DNA of 64,000 nucleotides, from assembly GCF_009765825.1 (NCBI RefSeq), contig NZ_LMUR01000022.1, forward strand, positions 381,338-445,337, given 5' to 3'. The notes below the pieces were generated by a model. That model searched no databases, had not been told where the DNA came from, and saw only the letters and a program-made list of their open reading frames with translations. The DNA comes from Granulicella sp. L60 (GTDB taxonomy: Bacteria > Acidobacteriota > Terriglobia > Terriglobales > Acidobacteriaceae). This document shows, one piece after another, positions 23,889 through 31,991 of this stretch. The translations under genes were made by a program, and so were the position numbers. Numbering within the stretch: the stretch's first letter is position 1; the number at the start of each line of letters is the position of its first letter.

Positions 23889-26834
23889 CTAGGTCTGCCG
23901 ATTCGCCTGGGCGAGGAGTTCGGCGAGGTGGATGGGTTTGGCGTTGGTGTTCTGGGTGATCTGTTCGGCGCAGCTGAAGCCGTCGCTGAGGATGATGGCT
24001 TTGGTGTTGGCGCGGACGGCGGGGAGGAGGACGCGGTTGGCTAACTTTTGCGAGAGATCGTACTTGTCTTTTTCGAAGCCGAAGGGACCGGCCATGCCGC
24101 AGCAGCCGGAGTCGAGGAGTTCTATGTCGGCGCCGGTGGCGTAGAGGATGGCGAGCTCGTCGGTCATGGACATGGTGGCGCGGTGGTGGCAGTGGCCGTG
24201 GACGATGATCTTGCCGTCGAGCTGCGGGGGGCGGTAGTGGGGGGCGTGTTTGACGAGGAACTCGCTGAGGAGGAGGGTCTGGCTGCGGAGTTTTTGCGCG
24301 CGGGGATCGTTGGGGAGGAGGTTGGTGAGTTCGTCGCGGAAGACGGAGGCGCAGGAGGGTTCGAGGACGACGATGGGGGTGCCGGCTTGGAGCTGCGGGG
24401 TGAGGGCATCGAGGATCTTGAGGAGGTAGTCTTTGGCGGTGTCGAGCATGCCGAAGTCGTAGAGGGGACGGCCGCAGCAGAGATGTTGCGTGGGGAGGGT
24501 GACGCGGAAGCCGGCGGTGGTGAGGACCTGGTGGGCAGCGCGCATGGCGGAGGGGTGGAAGTAGTTGTTGAAGGTGTCGGCCCAGAGGAAGACCTCGGGC
24601 GCTTCGGCGGGGAGGGGGTTGCGACGGTCGTTGCGGCGGCGTGGGTCGCGGGCGAGGCGGCGGTCGGGGGTGAAGGGTTTGGAGAAGCGGGGGAAGGTCC
24701 GGTTGGGGTGGATGTGGAGGATTTTTTTGATGACGGTGCTGATGACGGGGGCGTTGTTAATGGCGTTGACGAGGTGCGGAGCGTAGGAGGCGAGGCGGGC
24801 GAAGACGTCGATGCGTCCGAAGGCGTAGTGGCTCCAGGGGCGGGACTCGTTCTCGTAGTGGTGGGCGAGGAACTCGGCTTTGTAGGTGGCCATGTCGACG
24901 GAGACGGGGCACTCGGACTTGCAGGCTTTGCAGGCGAGGCAGAGGTCGAGAGATTCTTTGACCTGCTTGTTCTTCCATTGGTCGGGGAGGACTTCGCCTT
25001 GCATCAACTCCCAGAGGAGGTGCGCGCGGCCGCGGGTGGAGTGGAGCTCCTCGCCGGTGGCCATGAAGCTGGGGCACATGGAGCCGGCGTCGGTCTTGCG
25101 GCAGGCTCCGACGCCTACGCAGCGGAGGTTGGCGGAGGCGAAGGAGCCATTGTCTTCCGCGAAGGCGAAGTGGGTCTTGGGCTGCCAGGGGTTGTAGTCG
25201 GCGCCGAGGCGGAGGTCTTCGTGGGGCTGGTGGGCGTCGATGAGCTTGTTGGGGTTGAGGCGGTTGGTGGGGTCGAAGACGTGCTTGAAGGTGCGGAAGG
25301 CTTCCATGAGTTCGGGGCCGAACATCTTGGGGAGGAGTGCGCCACGGGCCTGTCCGTCGCCGTGTTCGCCGGAGAGGGAGCCGCCGTGGGCGAGGGCGAT
25401 GTCGGCGGCGCGGTCCATGAACTGGCGGAACTTGAGGATGCCGGATTCGGTTTCGAGGTCGAAGTTGTGGCGCATGTGGACGCAGCCCTGGCCGAAGTGT
25501 CCGTACATGGCGCTGCGGTAGTTGAACTCCTTCATGAGGGCGGCGATCTGGCGGAGGTAAGAGCCGAGTTGGGTGGGATCGACAGCGGCGTCCTCCCAGC
25601 CTTCCCAGCCGGTGCCTACGCCGGGGATGAAGGCGGTGGCGCCGAGGCCGGACTCGCGGATGTGCCAGACGCGCTTGGCTTCGGCGGAGGTGTAGATGCG
25701 GGCGGTGGGTTCGGGGGTGAGGGTTTTGAGGTAGGCGGCGAGGGCGCGGGCTTTCGCGTTGGCTTCGGGCTGGGTGGCGGCACCGAACTCGACGATGAGG
25801 AAGCCGTCGCCGGGGGGGAGGAGGGCGAGGTCGTCGAGGGATTTTTGCTTGCGGCGGAGGGCGTCGAGGAGGTAGCCGTCGATGCCTTCGAGGCCGATGG
25901 GTTTGAACTCTAGGATGTGGGGGACGTGGTCGGCGGCGAGGAAGACGTCGGGGAATCCGATGCCGATGAGGGTGCGGCACTGCGGGCTTTGGACGAGCTG
26001 GAGGGTGGCGCTGAGGATGATGGCGCAAGTGCCTTCGCTGCCGACGAGGGCGCGGGCGAGGTTGAAGTTATTTTCGGGGAGGAGCTCGTCGAGGTTGAAG
26101 CCGGAGACGCGGCGGGGGATACGGGGAAATCTTTCGCGGACCTGCGCGGCGTAGGTGTCGCGGAGGGTTTTGAGGGTGGCGTAGATCTCGCCTGTGCGGC
26201 CGCCGGCTGCGATGTGGGTTTCGAGTTCGGTTTCGGTGGTGGGGCCGACGGTGAGGCGGGTGCCGTCGTAGAGGAGGAGGTCGAGTGAGGCGATGTTGTC
26301 GACGGTTTTGCCGCCCATGAGGCCGTGGACGCCGCAGGAGTTGTTGCCGATCATGCCTCCGATGGTGCAGCGGCTGTGGGTGGCGGGGTCGGGGGCGAAG
26401 GTGAGGTTGAACTTTTCTGCGGCGTCGCGGACGCGGTCGAGGACGATGCCGGGTTGGACTTTGACGGTGCGATTAGTCACGTCGATTGCGGACATGCCGT
26501 TCATGTACTTGGAGAAGTCGAGGACGACGGCGAAGTTGCAGCCCTGGCCGGCGAGGGAGGTTCCGGCGCCGCGGGTGAGGATGGGGGCGTTGAAGCGGCG
26601 GCAGAGGTCTACGGTGGCGGCGACGTCTGCTTCGTCGCGGGGGATGACGACGCCGATGGGGATGTGGCGGTAGTTGGAGGCGTCGGTGGCGTAGAGGGCT
26701 TTGGAGGCGGGGTCGAAGCGGACTTCGCCGCGGATGGTCTGGCGGAGCTGGGCTTCGAGGTCTTCGGATGCAGTGAAGGTGTCGTGTGCGCGGGCGTGGG
26801 AGCTGGGCAGGACGACGAAGGGTGAGGTGGACAT
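23889..26834 (-). CDS. FAD-binding and 4Fe-4S dehydrogenase, YdiJ-like (candidate D-2-hydroxyglutarate dehydrogenase)
   Basis: 981 residues, close to YdiJ (about 1000). An N-terminal FAD_binding_4/PCMH domain ('PRDEADVAATVDLCRRFNAP', 'TRGAGTSLAGQGCN') and the FAD-linked oxidase C domain ('GEHGDGQARG', 'LFRTFKHVFDPTNRLNPNK'-like) are followed by a ferredoxin-like region with cysteines in 'CVGVGACRKTDAGSMCPSF' (about 570) and 'CLACKACKSECPVSV' (about 628). Two CCG-type domains follow ('LEPSCASVFRDE', 'DSGCCGMAGPFGFEKDKY'). In P. putida lysine catabolism YdiJ is linked to D-2-hydroxyglutarate oxidation. Substrate here is inferred from family and from the nearby DUF1338 gene. A degraded copy of its 5' end lies at 28230-28287. 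Confidence 0.9.
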   Translation of the reverse strand: MSTSPFVVLPSSHARAHDTFTASEDLEAQLRQTIRGEVRFDPASKALYATDASNYRHIPIGVVIPRDEADVAATVDLCRRFNAPILTRGAGTSLAGQGCNFAVVLDFSKYMNGMSAIDVTNRTVKVQPGIVLDRVRDAAEKFNLTFAPDPATHSRCTIGGMIGNNSCGVHGLMGGKTVDNIASLDLLLYDGTRLTVGPTTETELETHIAAGGRTGEIYATLKTLRDTYAAQVRERFPRIPRRVSGFNLDELLPENNFNLARALVGSEGTCAIILSATLQLVQSPQCRTLIGIGFPDVFLAADHVPHILEFKPIGLEGIDGYLLDALRRKQKSLDDLALLPPGDGFLIVEFGAATQPEANAKARALAAYLKTLTPEPTARIYTSAEAKRVWHIRESGLGATAFIPGVGTGWEGWEDAAVDPTQLGSYLRQIAALMKEFNYRSAMYGHFGQGCVHMRHNFDLETESGILKFRQFMDRAADIALAHGGSLSGEHGDGQARGALLPKMFGPELMEAFRTFKHVFDPTNRLNPNKLIDAHQPHEDLRLGADYNPWQPKTHFAFAEDNGSFASANLRCVGVGACRKTDAGSMCPSFMATGEELHSTRGRAHLLWELMQGEVLPDQWKNKQVKESLDLCLACKACKSECPVSVDMATYKAEFLAHHYENESRPWSHYAFGRIDVFARLASYAPHLVNAINNAPVISTVIKKILHIHPNRTFPRFSKPFTPDRRLARDPRRRNDRRNPLPAEAPEVFLWADTFNNYFHPSAMRAAHQVLTTAGFRVTLPTQHLCCGRPLYDFGMLDTAKDYLLKILDALTPQLQAGTPIVVLEPSCASVFRDELTNLLPNDPRAQKLRSQTLLLSEFLVKHAPHYRPPQLDGKIIVHGHCHHRATMSMTDELAILYATGADIELLDSGCCGMAGPFGFEKDKYDLSQKLANRVLLPAVRANTKAIILSDGFSCAEQITQNTNAKPIHLAELLAQANRQT

Positions 26835-26905
26835 ATTGCCTTCACTATACGGCTGTCGATGAAGAGTTTAAAGCAGGAGGTGAAAAGGCAATGATGATGA
26901 TTCAG

Positions 26906-28159
26906 CTACTTTGCGTTGGCTGCGGTCTTCGGGAGGGTCGAAGTTTTTGGCTGGTGAAACAAGCTTATGTCGATCGAGTCTGCCATTGCTTTGTATCCGG
27001 CGTCGTTGGGATGGAGGTGGTCGCCGGAGTCGTACGCGGGATTGAATGCGGCCGGCTTCAGTGGATCGCGTGTGGCTTTGTCGAAGTCGATGACGCCGTC
27101 TACGACGCCTGCTGTGCGGTACCAGTGATTGACGGCGATGCGCGTCTGCTCGCCTTTTTCTGAAAAGATTTCGGAGCCGCTGTAGGGGGTGAGAGTCGCG
27201 GCGAAGACGGTGATGCCGTGGGCGTGGGCGCGCTCCACGAGCTGGGTGATGCCGACGATGAGGTCTTCGGCGGAGGCGTCTTCGGAGGGTTCTTCCCAGT
27301 TGATGTCGTTGATGCCTTCGAGGAGGATCAGGTAGCGTGCGCCGCTCTGCGCGAGGACATCGCGATCGAAGCGGGATATGGCGGCCTGGCCGAGTTCGGC
27401 GCGCAGGATGCGGTTGCCGATGATTCCCTGATTCAGGACGGCGGCCTGTGCCGTGACGGGATTTTTTTGCAGGCGGTCGGCGAGGTAGTCCGGCCAGCGA
27501 TGATTGGCGTCGCTGGTCGAGGCGTTGCCGTCGGTAACGGAGTCGCCAAGAGTGACGATGGCGAAGGCGCCTTTATGAGAACGCACGTCGATCCCTTTGA
27601 CGAAGATCCAGGCGGGTGTTGTGCGGGCGTTCTCCATTTTGAGAGCTTTGGTGGCATCGCCCTTTGCCACGTAGTTGGTCGATGAGGCGAGGAAGTGGCA
27701 GGTGCGGATTGGGATCGCCTGATCGGGAAGGTAGAGGCTTACCGTGAGGCTGGAGAGCGCAGGGATGTTCATAGGGACTTCGTCGCTGAGCATGAACCCG
27801 CCTGCGGGAATGCTTGTGGAGGGGCGGCCGCCGAAGGTCAGCTCATGATCGGAGGCTGGCGTTATGGCTCCGTTGCCGGAGCTCAGGGCAATACGGGCGG
27901 AGCCTACCAGAAGCTGAGTGGTGCCGAATTCGTTGGTCAGCTTTACGCGCAGGCCTTTGCCGCCGATGCTGGTGCGTATGACGTTGCGGTAGGTTGAATC
28001 GCCGGCGGGCTGGTCTGGTTTTGTGGGGCAGGCCATGGGGGAGGCGGACCAGGTTCCGACCCAGTCTGTGGTGGGCGTGTGAGCGGCAAAAGCGGGGAGG
28101 AATGACAGGCAGAGGATGTTTGCGGTTATTGCTTTGAGGATCGTCATGCTTTGTGGCAT
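26906..28159 (-). CDS. Secreted SGNH/GDSL hydrolase
   Basis: 417 residues, with a signal peptide ending near AFAAH (residue 26 from Met1). An N-terminal beta-sandwich-like part (about 30-195, 'DWVGTWSASPM', 'IRTSIGGKGLRVKLTNEFG') precedes the SGNH domain. This has block I 'IVTLGDSVTDG', block II 'GIIGNR', block III 'LLEGINDI' and the final 'SGDHLHPNDAGY' carrying Asp and His. The usual GDSL is GDSV. The layout matches secreted lipase/esterase-type or carbohydrate esterases. Met1 (28159) has GGAG twelve bases upstream; Met5 (28147) overlaps the stop of the leader ORF at 28144-28287. It lies 71 bases upstream of the FAD/Fe-S gene on the same strand. Confidence 0.9.
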   Translation of the reverse strand: MPQSMTILKAITANILCLSFLPAFAAHTPTTDWVGTWSASPMACPTKPDQPAGDSTYRNVIRTSIGGKGLRVKLTNEFGTTQLLVGSARIALSSGNGAITPASDHELTFGGRPSTSIPAGGFMLSDEVPMNIPALSSLTVSLYLPDQAIPIRTCHFLASSTNYVAKGDATKALKMENARTTPAWIFVKGIDVRSHKGAFAIVTLGDSVTDGNASTSDANHRWPDYLADRLQKNPVTAQAAVLNQGIIGNRILRAELGQAAISRFDRDVLAQSGARYLILLEGINDINWEEPSEDASAEDLIVGITQLVERAHAHGITVFAATLTPYSGSEIFSEKGEQTRIAVNHWYRTAGVVDGVIDFDKATRDPLKPAAFNPAYDSGDHLHPNDAGYKAMADSIDISLFHQPKTSTLPKTAANAK

Positions 28160-28287
28160 GTTTTCGTGCTTCTCCGGTGTATGATCGCGACCGTTCCACT
28201 ATACGGCTTCGAGTGGCCGAGTTTGAAGGAGGTGTCGCCGACGTGGGCGTTTGAGCTTGGTAGGACGACGAAGGGTAAGGCAGACAT
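28144..28287 (-). pseudogene. 47-codon chimeric ORF: relic of the FAD-oxidoreductase 5' end overlapping the SGNH start
   Basis: Plus-strand 28230-28287 aligns without gaps to 26777-26834, the first 58 bases of the FAD/Fe-S gene, at 46 of 58 identical positions. It still encodes MSALPFVVLPSSNAHVGDT against MSTSPFVVLPSSHARAHDT. The frame then runs through unrelated sequence and stops with TGA at 28146-28144, which overlaps the ATG of Met5 of the SGNH gene (28147-28145). The upstream element CACTATACGGCT of the FAD gene (26843-26854) also recurs at 28197-28208, and a diverged copy lies at about 28294. It is either a dead relic or a translated leader peptide. Confidence 0.7.
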
Positions 28288-28362
28288 AGGGCTCACTGTA
28301 CGGGGTGAGACCTATGTCTGAAGGGGAGGAATCTTCGGAGCCAACCTGTTTTCGTCGAATGC

Positions 28363-28863
28363 TTACAGCGTGTTCAGCCATCCCAGATGGGCTTTTACGA
28401 GCACCGCGGTCTGATGGGCAAATTGTTGGTACGGTGCGGAGCCGCCCTCTGCCTCCTGGATAAACAATCCTTCATCCTTGTTGTGAATCTGCTTCATGTC
28501 CGTGATGTAGTACGCATCGAAGCGATCCGGTGGGACTGCTTTCAGATCGGCCAGACGCTTGGAGAACTCGGGGTTCAGTCCAGGTGCGATGACTACGCCT
28601 GTCGCGCCCGCGATGTCTCTCAGCGCACCGTTCACGGCGTCATGATCATGTGACTCCAGGACACCGAAGTTCTTTACAAATGGAGTTACTCCGCGCATGG
28701 CAGCGATCTTGCCTGCTTCGACTTCATATCGCCCTCCCTGGGACACCTTAGCTACAAAGTCCCGGTCGGCCTGCGAGGCGGGTGGGGCGGCTAACAGTGT
28801 TGTCGCGTACATGAGGCCTGCCGCCATCACTGCCAGTGTTGCTTTAGCGTTCCGTCGCTGCAT
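28363..28863 (-). CDS. Exported DUF4142 protein
   Basis: 166 residues with a signal peptide ('LAVMAAGLMYATTLLAAPPA', cleavage near 26). The mature domain has the DUF4142 pattern: 'DRDFVAKVSQGGRYEVEAGK', 'VKNFGVLESHDHDAVNGALR', 'YITDMKQIHNKDEGLFIQEA' and 'FAHQTAVLVKAHLGWLNTL', predicted as a ferritin-like four-helix bundle without assured metal ligands. The family is common in periplasmic proteins of soil bacteria and its function is not established. GGAGAG lies four to five bases upstream of the ATG at 28863. No operon partner is clear. Confidence 0.85.
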   Translation of the reverse strand: MQRRNAKATLAVMAAGLMYATTLLAAPPASQADRDFVAKVSQGGRYEVEAGKIAAMRGVTPFVKNFGVLESHDHDAVNGALRDIAGATGVVIAPGLNPEFSKRLADLKAVPPDRFDAYYITDMKQIHNKDEGLFIQEAEGGSAPYQQFAHQTAVLVKAHLGWLNTL

Positions 28864-28953
28864 TATTCTCTCCTGAGTTTCTATCGACTATCCAGTTTGT
28901 TAGATGCCGAGTTGTTGCTCGGGAGAGAGACACAGCATTTCGGAGGGATGAAA

Positions 28954-29976
28954 TCAGGTATTGGCGGTCATCTTGAAGATGGCTTGTGCGTTGCTGCTGT
29001 CGAAGCTGAGGTCGAGTTTTTGTTTGCCGTCTTCTTCGGGAAGCGGGAGGCGGGTGATGAACTCGTAGAAGGAGCCGTTGACCTCTTTCTGGATGAGGCC
29101 GTCGGGGGTGCGGAAGTTGCGCTGGACGCGGGCGGCGAGGTAGGCGGTTTGGCGGACGCGGCCGGACTGGGAGGTTTCGACGGCGGCCTTCATGGGCTGA
29201 CCGAGGGCCTTCTGTTCTGCGGCGAGCTGGTCGACGTCGGGGACTCGGTCGGTAGCGTGGTTGAAGGCGCTTCCTTCGGTGGAGATCCAGGCCATCTCGG
29301 GGGATTCGGCGAGGAGGATCTCGTAGTCGGCGAGGGTGGGTTCGGTGTGCTGGCGGGCGAAGACGGAGACGAGGGTGGGGAGTAGCTTTGCGGCTTCGTC
29401 GACGGAGAGGGAGCCGTTGGTGTGGAGCTTTTCGAGGAGTTCCTTGGCTTCGGGGGTGACGGGATCTTTGGAGGTGGAGGTGATGCGCTGGACGGCGGCC
29501 TGGAACTCGGGGGAGAAGCGCTCAGGGTGAAGCTCGCTGATGAAGAACTGGGCGATGTCTTCGGGATAGTCGGCCTGGGCGTGGGAGCGGCCGGTCATCT
29601 TGAGGCGCTCGAGGGGGTACTCGCCGTTGAGGGCGTAGCCAAGGGGGCGAAGGATGCGGGTGATGGACTCCTGACCGGCGGGGAGAGCGCCCATGCCGGC
29701 GAGGGCGACGGTGCGGACGGCGCCGTGGTCATGCATGACGGTCTTGCCGTCGCGGATGCAGTGTTCTACGTAGGTTTTGGCGGCGGGGACGCGGGCGAGC
29801 AGATCTTCAAAGAGGAGCATGTTGAGAGCCTGCGCGACTGCGGCGCGGGAGACTTTGGGGCCGGGGTCGGCGGCGATCTCAGGGTGGATGACGAGGACCT
29901 TGAAGAGCTTGTCGGTGCGGTCGGAGCCGATGAGTTTGGTGAGAGTCTCGCGTAGGACGCTGGTGTCTGTGCTCAT
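28954..29976 (-). CDS. DUF1338 protein, HglS-like (candidate 2-oxoadipate dioxygenase/decarboxylase)
   Basis: 340 residues from ATG 29976, which has AAGGGA about eight bases upstream; the longer frame to 30042 lacks family resemblance. DUF1338 includes the non-haem Fe(II) enzyme HglS, which turns 2-oxoadipate into D-2-hydroxyglutarate in lysine breakdown. Here 'MHDHGAVRTVA' gives H84 and R88, the same His-x3-Arg spacing as the iron-His/substrate-Arg pair of HglS. 'SHAQADYPEDIAQFFISELH' and 'AFNHATDRVPDVD' are the other conserved blocks. The shorter length fits the plant FLO7-like branch. It shares a strand and region with ALDH7 and a YdiJ-like dehydrogenase. Confidence 0.85.
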   Translation of the reverse strand: MSTDTSVLRETLTKLIGSDRTDKLFKVLVIHPEIAADPGPKVSRAAVAQALNMLLFEDLLARVPAAKTYVEHCIRDGKTVMHDHGAVRTVALAGMGALPAGQESITRILRPLGYALNGEYPLERLKMTGRSHAQADYPEDIAQFFISELHPERFSPEFQAAVQRITSTSKDPVTPEAKELLEKLHTNGSLSVDEAAKLLPTLVSVFARQHTEPTLADYEILLAESPEMAWISTEGSAFNHATDRVPDVDQLAAEQKALGQPMKAAVETSQSGRVRQTAYLAARVQRNFRTPDGLIQKEVNGSFYEFITRLPLPEEDGKQKLDLSFDSSNAQAIFKMTANT

Positions 29977-30116
29977 GTTCTGTTTCCCTTCTATTCCCCG
30001 TGGTGCCGGTGTGAATGGCGTCGGCCATAACATCATCGTCAATGGGAGGGAGTATGTAAAGGCGGAGGGTATTTATGTTGTTTGAAGAGGCTGGGATTGC
30101 TTGGTTGGGTGGGGGT

Positions 30117-31415
30117 TTATGCGAGGGTTGCGCTGAAGGCAAGCAGGTATGCGTCCTGCATAGGTGCGGCTGCGAGTTGCATGCCGGTTCCGAAGGCTGC
30201 GCCGATGTGTTCTCCGGAGAGGACGACGGCAGGTAGACCGGCGAGGCTGACGGGTGTGGTGTAGCGCAGGATGTTTTTGCGGGCGGCGGATTGGTCTTGC
30301 CCGGCGTGGAGTTTGCTTACGGGAGCGCAGGGGAGGATGAAGAAGTCGACTTGCTGGAAGAGTAGGGACATCTGTGAGCGGAAGGCTTCGAGGCGTTGAT
30401 GCAGGGGGGCGAGTTGATCGCTGGTGAGGGATGCGCCCCAGGTGAGACGTTCGGCGATGGCGGGTTCGAAGTGGAGGAAGTTGCCGGTGTGGATGAGGGC
30501 GGCTTCGCTGGCCTGGATGGGGGCGAAGATCTCGAGGCTGTCGGACCAGAAGACGGTATCGATGGGGGAGAGGATGGCTCCGTGCTGGGTGAGGCGCTGC
30601 TTCCATGCTGTGTAGGCTTCGAGGACCTCGGGCTCGCAGTCGTGGAGGAAGGCTTCGCCGACGCAGCCGATGCGCGGGCGGGTCGGAGTGGGGGCGGATG
30701 GGATGTCGAAGATGGCGTTGGCGAGGGCGGGGGCGTCGCGCAGATCGCGGAAGAGAAGACCGAGGGTGTCGAAGGAGGGAGCGAGGTGGGCCGCGCCTGC
30801 CCAACGCTCTTGGCCGCGACTGACGGCGCGGGAGGAGCGGTAGCCGGCGAGTCCGGAGAGCGCAGCGGGAACGCGGACGGAGCCGCCGGTGTCGGTTCCG
30901 ATGGCGGCGAGGGCTGAGCCTTCCTGCACACTGGCGGCGGATCCGCTGGAGGATCCTCCGGTGAGCAGGGTGGCGTCGCGTGGCTGGAGGCAGTCGCCGT
31001 AGTCGACGTTTTCGCCGGTGATGCCGTAGGCGAGTTGATGGAGGTGGGTCTTGCCGGTGAGGATGGCACCCGCGTCGAGGAGGCGCTGCGCTACCCAGGA
31101 GTTTTTCGTCGCGACGGGATTGTGTTGGGCGTAGAAGCGTGAGCCGCAGGTGGTGATGGTGCCTACGACGTCGAAGCAGTCCTTGATGGAGATGGGGACG
31201 CCGTAGAGTGCTGGACGAGCGGTAGGTTGTGGGAAGAGACGGGTAAGCTGGTCGGCGCGTTGGAGGGATTCATTCGCGAAGTAGGTCAAGTAGATATTGC
31301 GGGAGGCGTTGCTGTTGGCTTTGCTCGCGGAGTTTGCTGCGACTTCGCTGGGATTCGTGGTTTCGGCGGCGAGTACGCTGCGCAGAGACTGGAGTGGAGA
31401 GATGGTTTCGGTCAT
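30117..31415 (-). CDS. Amidase signature family protein
   Basis: 432 residues. The Ser-cisSer-Lys triad is readable: Lys78 in 'VPISIKDCFDV', the cis-Ser in 'GGSSSGSA' (153-160) and nucleophile Ser179 in 'GTDTGGSVRVPAAL'. The family includes GatA, fatty-acid amide hydrolases, allophanate and malonamidases. No GatB/GatC neighbours are present, so a role in tRNA amidation is unlikely. The N-terminal 70 residues are poorly conserved. It lies 140 bases upstream of the DUF1338 gene on the same strand, and the substrate cannot be deduced. Confidence 0.88.
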   Translation of the reverse strand: MTETISPLQSLRSVLAAETTNPSEVAANSASKANSNASRNIYLTYFANESLQRADQLTRLFPQPTARPALYGVPISIKDCFDVVGTITTCGSRFYAQHNPVATKNSWVAQRLLDAGAILTGKTHLHQLAYGITGENVDYGDCLQPRDATLLTGGSSSGSAASVQEGSALAAIGTDTGGSVRVPAALSGLAGYRSSRAVSRGQERWAGAAHLAPSFDTLGLLFRDLRDAPALANAIFDIPSAPTPTRPRIGCVGEAFLHDCEPEVLEAYTAWKQRLTQHGAILSPIDTVFWSDSLEIFAPIQASEAALIHTGNFLHFEPAIAERLTWGASLTSDQLAPLHQRLEAFRSQMSLLFQQVDFFILPCAPVSKLHAGQDQSAARKNILRYTTPVSLAGLPAVVLSGEHIGAAFGTGMQLAAAPMQDAYLLAFSATLA

Positions 31416-31494
31416 GGCGAGGAACCTATCTGGTTAGAAGGAGCTGTCTGGGTGTTGGATGGATTGTATTGTGCCGCGTGCGTGCGGTGGTGGA

Positions 31495-31991
31495 CTATTC
31501 GGTTGCGACGGGTTCCGGCATGGCCAGGTAGAGAAGGATGATACCGAGGATGACGAAGATGCGGAAGGCAGTCTCCTCACCGTTCCATGTCTTCGATTGC
31601 CACATGAGGAACCATTCGCCGCCGACGCTGATGAAGGCTGTAAACCACATCAGCATCCCGAAGACGAGGGTGAGGATAGCGAGCGACTTTGCCTGATGAA
31701 AATGCGCGGCGGAGAGGTTGGCTGCGCGGAGCATCCTGATGCCGGACCACCAGAGAGGATGGCGGTGACGGTCTCCCAGGCGATGATGAGGAGGTAGAAG
31801 AGGGTGTGGATGGCGGGGCGATCGATCTCGCGCCACATGCCGTGGTTGCCGGGGAAGGTCGAGTCCATCGTGAGAGTGTGGCGGACGAACTGGAAGTTGG
31901 AGTTGTAATCTGTCGCGTTGTTGAAGACGACGAGCGTGTAGAAGAAGGCCACGGAGAGGATGAGGAGAGCCTTCGAGATCCGTATCGGCAT
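31495..31991 (-). pseudogene. DUF2165 membrane protein gene interrupted by a frameshift
   Basis: The first part from ATG 31991 ('MPIRISKALLILSVAFFYTL', 'DYNSNFQFVRHTLTMDSTF', 'LLIIAWETVTAIL') and the last part in another frame ('RMLRAANLSAAHFHQAKSLA', 'TAFISVGGEWFLMWQSKTWN', ending at 31495) together make a typical DUF2165 protein of about 165 residues with four transmembrane helices. The switch lies at about 31750-31757, within CTCTCTGG on the minus strand, where one base is missing or two are extra. Its ATG overlaps the upstream gene's stop as TGATG. It may be a real lesion, a sequencing slip in a dinucleotide run, or a recoding site. Confidence 0.85.

Noticed and set aside
28199..28381. 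60-codon minus-strand open frame
   Set aside because: It is in a different frame from the FAD-gene relic and overlaps the DUF4142 3' end. The relic frame at 28144-28287 explains the conserved sequence better.
30117..31415. Amidase as GatA of tRNA-dependent amidation
   Set aside because: No gatB or gatC nearby and the N-terminus differs. The signature is shared by many amidases.
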